A stretch of 36,507 nt of DNA. It comes from CAYHGX01 sp964356355. Lineage in GTDB: Bacteria > Patescibacteriota > Gracilibacteria > UBA1369 > LOWO2-01-FULL-3. The stretch spans positions 1 through 36,507 of the forward strand of contig CAYHGX010000015.1 in the NCBI GenBank assembly GCA_964356355.1. The letters run 5' to 3'. The notes beneath the pieces were generated by a model. The model did no database searches, had not been told where the DNA came from, and worked only from the letters and a program-made list of their open reading frames with translations. Positions 22,167 through 31,307 of this stretch are shown piece after piece (positions within the stretch are counted from its first letter, which is position 1; each line of letters starts with the position of its first letter). The position numbers and the translations under genes were made by a program.

Positions 22167-23568
22167 CAAAAGGAACATCAACCTCTTCACCGTAGAAAGG
22201 AATGTACACGTCATTATAGCCATTATCGCTGAGTGCCACAGTAAAGGCCTCAAGCTGAGTCTGCTCGCCATGTACTAAGAAGATCTTCTTTAAGCCATTT
22301 ATGCGACCAATGTAATCCAGTAGATCACTGCGATCAGCATGGCCAGAGAAGGCATCCATTACATATATATTGGCTCGAACCTGGTAGGGTTCACCAAAAA
22401 TATTCACCTCCTTTCTTCCATCAACCAAATACCTACCAAGCGTATTCTCCGCCTGATAACCCACGATCAAAACGGTAGTTTTTTCATCATCGATATTATT
22501 ACGAAGATGATGAAGAATCCTTCCATGCTCACACATTCCAGAAGCGGCAATGATAACCATTGGCCCCTTCTTTCCATTCAAAGCTTTAGACTCCTCAGCG
22601 GAACGTGTATAGGTGAGTTCGCTGAAGCCAAAAGGATTGTCTCCGTGTTCAATGAATTCCTTATAAGTATTAGCATCAAAACACTCTGGATGAGACCTAA
22701 ACACCTCAGTCAGGTTGCCCGCCAATGGACTGTCCACGTAAACCGGAATCTTTGGAATCTTATTGTTTTTATGCAAAACATTTAGGTGATAAACCACCTC
22801 CTGAGCTCGCTCCAAAGCAAAGGCAGGAATAATTAGTTTTCCGCCCTTCTTACACACCTCGTTCACCACAAAAGCCAAATCTTCACTTACAGTTGTAATG
22901 GCCGCATGCAAACGGTTTCCATAAGTACATTCTGAGATCAGTACCTCAGTTTCAGGGATTGTCTGGGGATCTCGGAGGAGTGGAAGACCACGTCTGCCCA
23001 AGTCTCCAGTAAAGCAAAATTTCATGTGTTTCTTTGTCTCTTTATCGTAAAGAATCATATGCACTAAAGCCGATCCTAGAATATGTCCGGCATCATAAAA
23101 AGATGCCACCATCCCATCCACCACCACAAAGCTCTGCTCATAACCTACTGAATGAAACAACTCCAACGTTTTCTGCGCATCTTCAGTCGTATATAGAGGT
23201 TCAAATTTTTCTGCCTCTTCCTTTTTATTCTTCTTCTTAAGCCATTCCGACTCACGTTCCTGAATAAAAGCACTATCCAAAAGCATGTAGTTTGCTAGAT
23301 CGCGAGTGGCATGAGTGCAGTAGATAGGACCATTGAATCCCTGTTTGACCAACATAGGTAGATCGCCGCTGTGATCCATATGCGCATGTGACAAAATCAC
23401 ACAGTCCACCTCTTTAGGATCAAATTTAAAATGACGATTTTTCTCATCGGATTCCTGTCTTCTACCCTGAAACAGCCCACAATCAAGCAAGATTTTCTTT
23501 CCATTAAAATGAATCAGATGCTTGGATCCAGTTACCTCTCCCGCCGCACCTGCGAATGTGATTTTCAT
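22162..23568 (-). CDS. beta-CASP metallo-beta-lactamase-fold ribonuclease (CPSF73/YSH1-like)
   Basis: The 468-residue protein has the MBL zinc motif SHAHMDHSG (residues 60-68; His61, His63, Asp65, His66), a further DAGHILGSA site, FTGDLGR, and the beta-CASP motifs: acidic residue in ISECTYGNRLH, ALERAQEVVYHL, and the terminal AFSGHADRSDLLDYI and FLVHGEQTQLEAF. Enzymes of this group are endo- or exoribonucleases; archaeal and bacterial members process or decay RNA. It is about 100 residues shorter than RNase J and lacks its C-terminal domain, so it fits the YSH1-like bacterial group. It is transcribed in line with capA and rlmH. Confidence 0.93.
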   Translation of the reverse strand: MKITFAGAAGEVTGSKHLIHFNGKKILLDCGLFQGRRQESDEKNRHFKFDPKEVDCVILSHAHMDHSGDLPMLVKQGFNGPIYCTHATRDLANYMLLDSAFIQERESEWLKKKNKKEEAEKFEPLYTTEDAQKTLELFHSVGYEQSFVVVDGMVASFYDAGHILGSALVHMILYDKETKKHMKFCFTGDLGRRGLPLLRDPQTIPETEVLISECTYGNRLHAAITTVSEDLAFVVNEVCKKGGKLIIPAFALERAQEVVYHLNVLHKNNKIPKIPVYVDSPLAGNLTEVFRSHPECFDANTYKEFIEHGDNPFGFSELTYTRSAEESKALNGKKGPMVIIAASGMCEHGRILHHLRNNIDDEKTTVLIVGYQAENTLGRYLVDGRKEVNIFGEPYQVRANIYVMDAFSGHADRSDLLDYIGRINGLKKIFLVHGEQTQLEAFTVALSDNGYNDVYIPFYGEEVDVPFE

Positions 23569-23605
23569 GACGAAAAGTTTTTAATTTTTATTATCTTAAC
23601 AAATT

Positions 23606-24730
23606 TTAGGTCGAAATTTCAATCACGCCCTTGCGGATCTGCTCTTTAGTGGTGTCATCGTAATTGCCGTAACCGATAAACTCCTCCAGCCAGATTTTCT
23701 TCTCTTTCTCAGTCATCAGGCGCGACTGCGAATAATCGCTCTTCATGGGGATTAGGTTTACTGTTGTTTTCAATTTGCCATCCTCTTTTTTGTCTAATGA
23801 AATATTAATTGCCAGCTCCTTTTGGGTGTTTTGTGACCAATATTGATCAAAGACAAAATTTCCCAACGAGTAGAAGATAAACTTCCCATTATATACTTCA
23901 AAATTCTCGACAACATGCGGGTGGTGGCCAATAATAAAGTCGGCTCCTGCATCAATAAACTGATGTCCCTTATCTACCTGCAACTCCCAATTGGCAGTAT
24001 TTTTGTACTCAAGGCCCCAGTGGATAGACACGATCAAGAGATCCACATTGGGACGTACCTCTTTTATCAAAGCATTGGCCTTCTCCATATCCAACTTAAA
24101 GGTGATATCTTGAAAACAGACAAAGGCAATTTTTTTGTCATGATAAGTACCATAATAAACACTTTCTTTAGCTGCTTCCGAAGGATGTCCGCACCAATTC
24201 AATCCCTCGTCATCCAGTGCCTTAATAGTTGAATCTCTGCCATCCCAGCCCTGATCCACTGCATGGTTATTAGCGATTGATAAAAGGTTGAATCCTGCAT
24301 TTTTAATTATCGGCGCCACGTCTACCCCAAAGGCGAATACCATTGAGGTCCCACCCTTTTTCCCTTTACCCTTGATTGGCCCTTCTAAATTACCAAAAAC
24401 AATATCCGCACCCTTAAAAAAATCACTTCCTTGAGGCAGGTTTTTAAAAGGGTAATCCATGCCGTTTTTGTCCATCAAAACACGCACATACCTTCCCAAC
24501 ATCATGTCTCCAAAGGCCAAAATATTAATCGGCGCCACATCTTTTACCTCCTCAGTTACTTCCGGGGGCGCCGCCTTTTCCACCTTTATCGTCGGCTTAA
24601 TTAGTGTTGCCACGTCGGCCTTATCATTCACTACCGTAAACACATCATTGGTAGCCAACTTCCCGTCCTTCACCTGCATCACAAAAACCACAGATAGAGC
24701 CAAACCCAAAATTACAATAATCCTAGACAT
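23606..24730 (-). CDS. CapA-like metallophosphoesterase-fold protein
   Basis: The 374-residue protein has one N-terminal hydrophobic segment (signal or anchor) and a PGA_cap/CapA domain from about residue 70. Metal-site motifs are FGDMMLGR, VFGNLEGPI, SIANNHAVDQGWDG, IVSIHWGLEY and GHHPHVVENFEVYNGKFIFYSLGNFVFDQ. Named for poly-gamma-glutamate capsule synthesis in Bacillus, the family is widespread and often has other, unknown envelope functions. No pgsB or pgsC is nearby, so a capsule role is not supported. It follows rlmH by 14 bases on the same strand. Confidence 0.9.
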   Translation of the reverse strand: MSRIIVILGLALSVVFVMQVKDGKLATNDVFTVVNDKADVATLIKPTIKVEKAAPPEVTEEVKDVAPINILAFGDMMLGRYVRVLMDKNGMDYPFKNLPQGSDFFKGADIVFGNLEGPIKGKGKKGGTSMVFAFGVDVAPIIKNAGFNLLSIANNHAVDQGWDGRDSTIKALDDEGLNWCGHPSEAAKESVYYGTYHDKKIAFVCFQDITFKLDMEKANALIKEVRPNVDLLIVSIHWGLEYKNTANWELQVDKGHQFIDAGADFIIGHHPHVVENFEVYNGKFIFYSLGNFVFDQYWSQNTQKELAINISLDKKEDGKLKTTVNLIPMKSDYSQSRLMTEKEKKIWLEEFIGYGNYDDTTKEQIRKGVIEIST

Positions 24731-24744
24731 AAAGGTGATTAATA

Positions 24745-25215
24745 CTACTCATGATGATACTCCTTGCCACGCATAATACAAAACCCCCGATATATTTGTT
24801 CCAGCAGGAAAATTCTAATCATCTGATGTGTGAAGGTCATTTTAGACATGGAAACCACAACGCTCGCTCGCTCTTTCACCGCATTAGATAAGCCAAACGG
24901 CCCACCAATTACAAAGCACAAATGCTCCCCGCCATCCTCATGCTTTTGCAGAAAACTTGAAAACTCTTTTGATTCAAATTCCCTCCCATGCTCGTCGAGC
25001 ACAATTAGATATTTCTCTTTCTCTACTGCTTTTAATATTTCAGCTCCCTCCTTTTCTATAGCCTTTTGCACCGTAAATGTCGACGAAGCCTTCACTTCCG
25101 CAATTGTAACTATTTCTAAATCAGCAAAGGCGGAAATGCGTTTTACAAGCTCTCTCCCAATTTCATTAAAACTTGTCTCTTTGCTTTTCCCAATCTGTAT
25201 AATTTTGATCTTCAT
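24745..25215 (-). CDS. rlmH: 23S rRNA (pseudouridine1915-N3)-methyltransferase RlmH
   Basis: RlmH is a SPOUT methyltransferase modifying helix 69 of 23S rRNA at the subunit interface. The ATG at 25215 (MKIKIIQIGKSKE) is chosen; an upstream TTG is unlikely. The 156-residue length is normal. Conserved segments are YLIVLDEHGREFESKEFSSFL, CFVIGGPFGLSNAV (the SAM-binding knot), MSKMTFTHQMIRIFLLEQIYRG and the C-terminal GKEYHHE typical of the family. It lies 18 bases downstream of a hypothetical gene. Confidence 0.96.
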   Translation of the reverse strand: MKIKIIQIGKSKETSFNEIGRELVKRISAFADLEIVTIAEVKASSTFTVQKAIEKEGAEILKAVEKEKYLIVLDEHGREFESKEFSSFLQKHEDGGEHLCFVIGGPFGLSNAVKERASVVVSMSKMTFTHQMIRIFLLEQIYRGFCIMRGKEYHHE

Positions 25216-25233
25216 CAATAACAATTTTAGCTT

Positions 25234-25788
25234 TTACCCATGATAAACTGCAAACGAAAGAGCCAATTCATCACAACTTAGCCCAATCACTAAAACTATT
25301 CCTTCATCTAACTGAAAACTATGCTTTGTAGAGGCAATTATTCCATCATCTGCCCCAAATTGAGCCCTATTTATATCAAGATATGTCTTCAGTTTTCCTT
25401 GAAGAAATAGAATGTCACTAAACACCACTCTCCTTAGTGCTTCCATCAATTCTCTGGCCGTGAAATCTTCAAACTTAGTGTGTTCTAATCCTCGCTGATA
25501 TGCCGTACCGCTTTCCCTTATTTTGTCGTTCAGGTTTCGGACTGCATTTTCGGCACAGAAATACTCCCATGCGCTTACGTTTCTAAGTGGTTCCAATGCT
25601 ATAAGCTCCCTCTTCGCTCTATCAAGTAGAACATGTAGATCTTTGTCTGCATCATACACCCTTAGCCATACTGCCGCTTCAAATATTTTCCTTGGCAGTG
25701 CAGCCATAAAAGCGCTTAGTTCAGCTGGAATAAGATGTTCGCTATTATGTCTTACCTCACCATCATCTTGAGAATCAGGGTTTCTCAT
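25234..25788 (-). CDS. hypothetical protein (184 aa)
   Basis: This soluble, mostly helical, acidic protein has no motif that I recognise and no signal or membrane segment. The central part (about residues 55-120) is rich in amphipathic helices with RAKRELIALEPLR and ENAVRNLNDKIRES; the C-terminal 30 residues look like alternating strands ending at GLSCDELALSFAVYHG. It begins at an ATG at 25788 and is the first gene of a minus-strand run with rlmH, capA and the RNase. A TTGACT hexamer about 50 bases upstream could be its -35 box. Confidence 0.65.
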   Translation of the reverse strand: MRNPDSQDDGEVRHNSEHLIPAELSAFMAALPRKIFEAAVWLRVYDADKDLHVLLDRAKRELIALEPLRNVSAWEYFCAENAVRNLNDKIRESGTAYQRGLEHTKFEDFTARELMEALRRVVFSDILFLQGKLKTYLDINRAQFGADDGIIASTKHSFQLDEGIVLVIGLSCDELALSFAVYHG

Positions 25789-25874
25789 TTTTTGCTAATA
25801 TGGCAAGCAATACTCTTATTAAAGCCACTTAAAGTCAAGCTGTTACTTCTTATTCATTGTGTTAAAATCCTTAC

Positions 25875-26306
25875 ATGCAAAATCGAAAAATCGAAATCTA
25901 CACAGACGGCAGCTGTATTGGCAACCCTGGCCCGGGCGGATGGGCCTTCATTTTGCTCTACGAGGGCGCAGAAATAAGCGAAGCCGGCAATGAAAAAGAC
26001 ACTACCAACAACCGCATGGAAATGATGGCCATCCTCAAAGCCTTAACCTATATCAAGGAAAAGTCCGGCATCAGCCACGAAGACCTTCTCTCCCACAAAA
26101 TCACCCTCTACAGCGATTCCAACCTCCTTATGCAAACCATGAATCTCGGCTGGAAACGCAAAGCCAACCTCGACCTTTGGGCCCAAATTGATCTGCTCCG
26201 CGCCTGGCTGGATATCAGTTGGATCTGGGTAAAAGCCCACGCCACCAACGTTTACAACAACAAAGTGGATGAGCTGGCCCAGTCTGCGGCTAGAAAGCGT
26301 GTCTAA
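25875..26306 (+). CDS. rnhA: ribonuclease HI
   Basis: RNase HI cuts the RNA strand of RNA-DNA hybrids, removing R-loops and primers. The 143-residue protein has all active-site residues: Asp11 in YTDGSCIGNPGPGGW, Glu49 in NNRMEMMA, Asp81 in LYSDSNLL and Asp132 in NKVDELA, plus the His122 flap residue in WVKAHATN. A TAAAAT box at 25863-25868 would place the transcription start at or next to the ATG, so the mRNA may be leaderless. The stop shares a CTAA with the convergent thioredoxin gene. Confidence 0.96.
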   Translation: MQNRKIEIYTDGSCIGNPGPGGWAFILLYEGAEISEAGNEKDTTNNRMEMMAILKALTYIKEKSGISHEDLLSHKITLYSDSNLLMQTMNLGWKRKANLDLWAQIDLLRAWLDISWIWVKAHATNVYNNKVDELAQSAARKRV

Positions 26307-26614
26307 ATCAACTTCGCCACAATCTTCTCCTTCGCGCTAAATCCCACCATTTTGTCTACCACTTCGCCATTCTTAAAAAACAAAAGGCTTGGAATACTCT
26401 GAATTCCATATTTTTCAGCAATCTTTGGAGCATCGTCCACATTACACTTTCCGATTTTCCAGGTATCAGCATATTCAGTAGCAAGTTGATCAATAACCGG
26501 TCCCATCATTTTGCACGGTCCACACCACTCTGCGTGGAAATCTACCACCACCGGTTTATCGGATTTAAGCACCTCAGCAGCGAAATTGTCGTCGGTAAAT
26601 ACATGATCAGCCAT
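26303..26614 (-). CDS. trxA: thioredoxin
   Basis: The 103-residue protein has the redox site WCGPCK (Cys31, Cys34), VVVDFHAEW before it, the buried PVIDQLATEYAD helix and the cis-proline loop IQSIPSLLFFKNGEVVDKMVG. It is a cytosolic disulfide reductase of normal length. A perfect TATAAT (26630-26635, minus strand) without a clear -35 lies just upstream, predicting a leader of about ten bases. It is convergent with rnhA and follows a hypothetical gene by 69 bases. Confidence 0.97.
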   Translation of the reverse strand: MADHVFTDDNFAAEVLKSDKPVVVDFHAEWCGPCKMMGPVIDQLATEYADTWKIGKCNVDDAPKIAEKYGIQSIPSLLFFKNGEVVDKMVGFSAKEKIVAKLI

Positions 26615-26683
26615 ATATCTGTTTCTTAAATTATAGGAGTGAAAGAATTCTAACCACCACCCACATCTGCCTGCAAGTGTAAA

Positions 26684-27952
26684 TTAGAACTGATCTTTAT
26701 TTGCGCTAGACACGAGGGCTAGAAGCTGTTTTTGCCAGTCAGTGGCATTTGCCGCGCTCACCTTGCCAGCATAAGATTTTCTCAGAATTCTCAAATAGGG
26801 AAGCTTCCTAATTGCATATTGATAAGGCGAATGTTTGAGGTCGCGCTTGTCCTTATAACAAGGATCCGGAATGAAATTTAGAGTCACCAACGCCTGTTCT
26901 ATCTCTTTGATTTTATCTTCGAGCTTCTCCGCCACATTGCCTCTTTCCATGATGATTTTATAAAAAAACATCGTGTGCTGTTTCTCTTTATTGTCACTGG
27001 TTTTGCCCTCCTGCCATCTCGGTAAAATCAAAAAGCCAACCAGATTATTTGCCGGCATACTCACCACTATCCATCTAATATAGCCCTGGTTTACGGTGTC
27101 ATCCTTCGCAATGCCCACGTATGTATTTTGGTCATCATTGATTTCACTAAAAGCGGCCATTTTAGCCTTCAATCCTTCATCCTCAAAAACGAACTCCTCC
27201 ACCTCTTTTGCCAAGTCATCATCGATTTTCTTGATCTCCTTGACGTTTACGGCCTTCCCGCCCTTCATCTTTGATGCCAGTTTCAAAAGTGTGCCGGTAT
27301 GAAAATGTGGAAACGCCACCTTCAAGAGATCGTTGATCAGGCTCTCATACATACCTCCTAAAATCGCATTCAACTTCTCCTCAAAAAACTCATAGTCATT
27401 GCCCATCTGCGAAAAAATAATATTGGTACCATCATCCATTACCACCTTTAGGGAGTAATCAAAGTCATCAAATTCGTGAAAATTTACAAAGGTAAATTGA
27501 ATAGAAAAACAATCCTGCAAATGGGGGATTACAATCATACTGCGCTCGTATAGACGAAACTTAGCGCGTCCCTTGTTGATGAGATTTCCAAACTTGCTAG
27601 TGCGATGAAACTGGCCCTCAAATTCGGCCTTAATCTTTCCGCCTTTCATGAAAAGCGCATCCATCAGGAACTCATTTCTAGCCTTGTATAAGTCTCCAAC
27701 CATTTGCTCAAATTGCGTTCCCACATCTGAAAGCGAATATTTTTCCTTATTAAAGGTAATAAAGAACAAGGTTTCGTTCCTATAATAAAACTCCTTGATT
27801 TCAGAAAAGTTGATCAACTCGCCCTTGTCGCCGGCTCCTTTGCCTTTTAGGCGGAATCCTTTGGCATATATCACTACCTCGCCCTCTTTATCAATAAGGA
27901 CGCGATTCGAAAAATTCTGTTTTTGGTACCTAAGGTTATAGGAAACTTCCAT
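26684..27952 (-). CDS. hypothetical protein (422 aa)
   Basis: The ATG at 27952 (MEVSYNLRYQ) is preferred; extending to 28015 adds 21 residues that look like non-coding sequence and intrude on the upstream intergenic inverted repeat. The protein is soluble with no signal peptide. Residues about 10-150 read as two similar beta-rich modules (FRLKGKGAGDKGELINFSEIKEFYYRNETLFFITFN and a second around residues 110-180 with RAKFRLYERSMIVIP), faintly like PH-type folds. A helical, charged C-terminal half follows. I do not recognise the family and propose no function. Confidence 0.7.
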   Translation of the reverse strand: MEVSYNLRYQKQNFSNRVLIDKEGEVVIYAKGFRLKGKGAGDKGELINFSEIKEFYYRNETLFFITFNKEKYSLSDVGTQFEQMVGDLYKARNEFLMDALFMKGGKIKAEFEGQFHRTSKFGNLINKGRAKFRLYERSMIVIPHLQDCFSIQFTFVNFHEFDDFDYSLKVVMDDGTNIIFSQMGNDYEFFEEKLNAILGGMYESLINDLLKVAFPHFHTGTLLKLASKMKGGKAVNVKEIKKIDDDLAKEVEEFVFEDEGLKAKMAAFSEINDDQNTYVGIAKDDTVNQGYIRWIVVSMPANNLVGFLILPRWQEGKTSDNKEKQHTMFFYKIIMERGNVAEKLEDKIKEIEQALVTLNFIPDPCYKDKRDLKHSPYQYAIRKLPYLRILRKSYAGKVSAANATDWQKQLLALVSSANKDQF

Positions 27953-27979
27953 AAAATGCGCGAAGATTATTAAGACCCC

Positions 27980-27994
27980 TTTAGGGCGCCTAAA
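27980..27994. promoter_or_regulatory. inverted repeat TTTAGG-GCG-CCTAAA in a divergent intergenic region
   Basis: A perfect 6-bp inverted repeat with a 3-base centre lies between the hypothetical gene (start 27952) and the large envelope gene (start 28080). It could be an operator for either gene or a small hairpin. No clear -35/-10 pair was found beside it. Confidence 0.3.
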
Positions 27995-28079
27995 TCCCCT
28001 GCACTCTAGCCGCAACCAATCCTATTGTAAAGGGAAATTTCTAGTGTTACATTTCACTAACTTAAACGTTTTAAAGGGC

Positions 28080-31000
28080 ATGGACGGACTACGCAAAATA
28101 ATGATTGGCACACTTTTAGGCTCGCTTTCGCTAGTGGGAGCCCTTTTAGTTGCTGTAAAAATGGATGATAATTTTACTACGCGAACCGCAACAGTTATTC
28201 AAAATGAGGTGATTACTATCTCCTCTAGGCCATCAGCCGCGACCCAAATGATGGCAGCTCCCTATAAGACTATGGACACCTTCCAGTCTGAGATTTTGAA
28301 ATCAAATTTTCTCTTTACCTCTGCCGGAGGATCCTGGGAAGAGGTTACACCAAAAGGCACACATGCTGAAGCCCAGGTGAAATTACTGATCAACAATAAG
28401 TGGAGCGATTGGACCGATCTGGAAGAGGAAATAGATCCTATGGATACCGATGGCAATGACAGCCAGAAAAAATACGGCATTATTTCCAGCAATCCGGCTA
28501 GTATGATGCAGTACCGCTTTCTGCTTTATGGAGACGGAAAATCCACGCCTATTATAAAAAATGTTAATTGGACCTTTATTAAAAGTGGACAAAGCATTAA
28601 TTACACTCCGGCAACTGATGCTCTTCTTGCTGCCTCCAAAAGTAATGTTGAATTTAGTTATTTAGGATTACTTGCCGACCCTTCGGGCGTAATTCCCCGT
28701 TCACTTTGGGGAGCCAATGAGCAGTATCGCTACCTCGCTGATAATAATTCAACTCCCCAGCTTGTTGAACTGGATCCCGATTTTTACGATAAATATAAAG
28801 ATGAACTTGGCTATTCAAGAGTGGTTGATGCTGATGAGAAAGGCAATAAATACAAGTGGCCTCTACAGTATCCTGAAGAGGTTACGAAGTTTGTCGTCCA
28901 CCATACTGCCACTACCGGTAATCTCGATAATCCTCCACAGGCGATTCGCGATATTTACCACTATCATGCAATTACACGGGGCTGGGGTGATATTGGCTAC
29001 AACTATATCGTTGATCCCAAGGGCCATATTTACGAGGGACGATATGGCGGAGAGGGAGTGATTGGAGCCCATTCAGGACCAGGCAATCATAGTTCAATTG
29101 GCATTGCCATCCTTGGCAACTACGAGCAAAACGAGGTGCCGGAAGATGTGGTGATTTCACTAAGTAAACTTATCAACAAGAAGGCCAAGATTCACGACAT
29201 TATCACTGATGGGCAGTCGATGTTCCGGGGCGAGATGAGAGACAATATTTTCGGCCATCGCGATATCATGAGCACCACTTGTCCCGGCCAATACCTATAT
29301 GACAAAATTCCGGTTTTGCGGACGCTATCTGCCAAATATTTCACGGAAAAGCCTAAATTTGTGAACGACTATGCTTACCAGGACACCTCTGAGATTTACT
29401 ACTTGGATCTCAAACCATTTGAAAAAAGAACAGTTACCCTCAAGCTTGAGAATATTGGTAAGAAGGATTGGGATAGTAAAACCTATATTCTAGTAAGCCA
29501 AAATGATGCCTTCAACGGAGTGATTTCCTTCCCTACGAAAGATGGAGCAGTGCTGGCAAAGTTAAATGAATCCAGTGTAAAGTCGGGCGATACCGGCACC
29601 TTTACCTTTGATCTTGAGGCCTCCAATAAGGGCAAAACTGTTTATCTTAATATTGCACCTTTCTATAACGGGAAGGTTAAGTCTGAGGATTATTTGGTTC
29701 TCCCGGTTACGATTGAGCAGGCAAGTTATAAGTATGAGTTTGTGCAGAGGTATTATCCGCAGGACATTATGAAGGCTGGAGAGGAGTTTTCCGGCTGGGT
29801 GAAACTGAAAAATACCGGCAATGTGGTTTGGAATAAGGAAGGGGATAATCGTATAACTTTAAAATCTTCTAGTGATGGCAAGGCGCTGAGTTTGTTTACC
29901 GACCCTGCGAGTGCCACCGTGGCCACTCTACAGGAGGATCAGGTTGGGCCCGGCGAGACAGGAACCTTTCTGCTCACGCTCAAGTCTCCTGTTAAATCAG
30001 GATACTACCATCAGGATTTGAAGCCCTACATTGAATCAATTGGTGCTTTAGCGGAAGGCGATATGTATTTTGAAACTCTTGTCTATGACAAGGATTATGA
30101 TGCGGAAATTACTGCCAAAAGCAGTGCTAATAATTTTGAACAGGGAGATACCTATACTTTAAATTTTACCCTCCGAAATATTGGAGGAAAGATCTGGACT
30201 AAGGAAGATCTGAGGCTGAACGTAGCGAAGCCGAAGGCTCTAAAGGTGAGTGGAATGAAGGTATCTGCCGCTACGGTTGCAGCAGGGGAGAGTGCCACGA
30301 TTTCCTTTAATGTTGAGGTCCCGGCCGATTACCCAATTGAGGAAAAGATGTTGTTTGCAAGAGTGAGGATTGGCAACGAGATACTTACCGGCAAGCCGGT
30401 GCAGTTTAAATACAAAATTACTGCCAGTAATTTTCAGGTGAATTCTGAACAGGAGGAAAATAAGATCCGCGTAAAACTTGGATATGCTGGCAATCCAGAG
30501 ATTACCGCTGATGGTACCTATAAAGTTTATAGTGGAGAAACGCTGGTTGATACTCAAAGTGCAGGGGAGAAGGCCACGGTTAGTTATGAAAACAGTACCT
30601 ACAAGGTGGTTACGGCCGACGCCACATTTTTAGAGAATAGCCCTGTACGATTCGTCCCTCAAAATAGCGCTATTATGCAGATTGCCAACTTTGAGCACCG
30701 TCCAACTTGGGACCTTACTTTAAACGACAATCAATACCGCGGTACATTAGAGGTAGCGATGGATGACAGCGCCTTAGTTGTTATCAATGAATTGTACCTG
30801 GAGGATTACCTTAAAGGTTTAGGTGAAGTTGCTAATAATGAGCCTCTTGGAAAAATTAAAACTGTCATGGTGGCAGCTCGAACTTATGCCAAATTTTACA
30901 TGACCAAAGCTGAAAAATTCCCAGGGAAACCATATCATTTGGATGATAATCCTGATAAGAGTCAAAAGTATCTTGGTTATGGACTGGAGAAGCGCAGTCC

Positions 31001-31307
31001 AAATGTGGCTAAGGCCGTAAATGAAACCAAGGGTGAGGTAGTAACCTATAATGGGGAAGTAGTAAAAACTCCATATTTCAACCAGAGCGACGGCACTAGC
31101 ACAAAGAGTGCCCAGTCCGTTTGGGGTTGGACCGATACGCCATACCTTGTGAGCGTCAGCGATAGCTATTGCAAAGGGACTGCATTTTTGGGACATGGAG
31201 TTGGACTTAGCGGTTGTGGAGCCAAGGGCATGGCGGATGCCGGGTTTAGCTATACCGAAATTCTTCAGCACTATTACACCGGCACAGAAATTACCGATCT
31301 ATATTAA
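28080..31307 (+). CDS. bifunctional-looking envelope protein: PGRP amidase + Ig-like repeats + SpoIID domain
   Basis: The ATG at 28080 gives 1075 residues starting MDGLRKIMIGTLLGSL, an N-terminal anchor; a GTG at 28044 is the alternative. Residues about 200-420 form a PGRP/N-acetylmuramoyl-L-alanine amidase domain with zinc ligands in FVVHHTAT (about 274) and GHRDIMSTTCPG (about 390-401), plus WGDIGYNYIVDPKGHIYEGRYG. Residues about 440-790 hold three similar beta-sandwich repeats, each with a LxNxGxxxW motif (LENIGKKDW, LKNTGNVVW, LRNIGGKIW). Residues about 860-1075 are SpoIID-like: VINELYLEDYLKGLGEVAN, VMVAARTYAKF, FNQSDGTSTKSAQSVWG and GHGVGLSGCGAKGMA. SpoIID proteins are lytic transglycosylases, so one chain could cut both stem peptides and glycan. 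tsaB follows with a one-base TAATG overlap. Confidence 0.9.
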   Translation: MDGLRKIMIGTLLGSLSLVGALLVAVKMDDNFTTRTATVIQNEVITISSRPSAATQMMAAPYKTMDTFQSEILKSNFLFTSAGGSWEEVTPKGTHAEAQVKLLINNKWSDWTDLEEEIDPMDTDGNDSQKKYGIISSNPASMMQYRFLLYGDGKSTPIIKNVNWTFIKSGQSINYTPATDALLAASKSNVEFSYLGLLADPSGVIPRSLWGANEQYRYLADNNSTPQLVELDPDFYDKYKDELGYSRVVDADEKGNKYKWPLQYPEEVTKFVVHHTATTGNLDNPPQAIRDIYHYHAITRGWGDIGYNYIVDPKGHIYEGRYGGEGVIGAHSGPGNHSSIGIAILGNYEQNEVPEDVVISLSKLINKKAKIHDIITDGQSMFRGEMRDNIFGHRDIMSTTCPGQYLYDKIPVLRTLSAKYFTEKPKFVNDYAYQDTSEIYYLDLKPFEKRTVTLKLENIGKKDWDSKTYILVSQNDAFNGVISFPTKDGAVLAKLNESSVKSGDTGTFTFDLEASNKGKTVYLNIAPFYNGKVKSEDYLVLPVTIEQASYKYEFVQRYYPQDIMKAGEEFSGWVKLKNTGNVVWNKEGDNRITLKSSSDGKALSLFTDPASATVATLQEDQVGPGETGTFLLTLKSPVKSGYYHQDLKPYIESIGALAEGDMYFETLVYDKDYDAEITAKSSANNFEQGDTYTLNFTLRNIGGKIWTKEDLRLNVAKPKALKVSGMKVSAATVAAGESATISFNVEVPADYPIEEKMLFARVRIGNEILTGKPVQFKYKITASNFQVNSEQEENKIRVKLGYAGNPEITADGTYKVYSGETLVDTQSAGEKATVSYENSTYKVVTADATFLENSPVRFVPQNSAIMQIANFEHRPTWDLTLNDNQYRGTLEVAMDDSALVVINELYLEDYLKGLGEVANNEPLGKIKTVMVAARTYAKFYMTKAEKFPGKPYHLDDNPDKSQKYLGYGLEKRSPNVAKAVNETKGEVVTYNGEVVKTPYFNQSDGTSTKSAQSVWGWTDTPYLVSVSDSYCKGTAFLGHGVGLSGCGAKGMADAGFSYTEILQHYYTGTEITDLY

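Noticed and set aside
23606..24730. A capsule (poly-gamma-glutamate) operon based on the CapA-like gene.
   Set aside because: No PgsB/CapB or PgsC/CapC homologue is adjacent; CapA-like proteins alone do not indicate a capsule.
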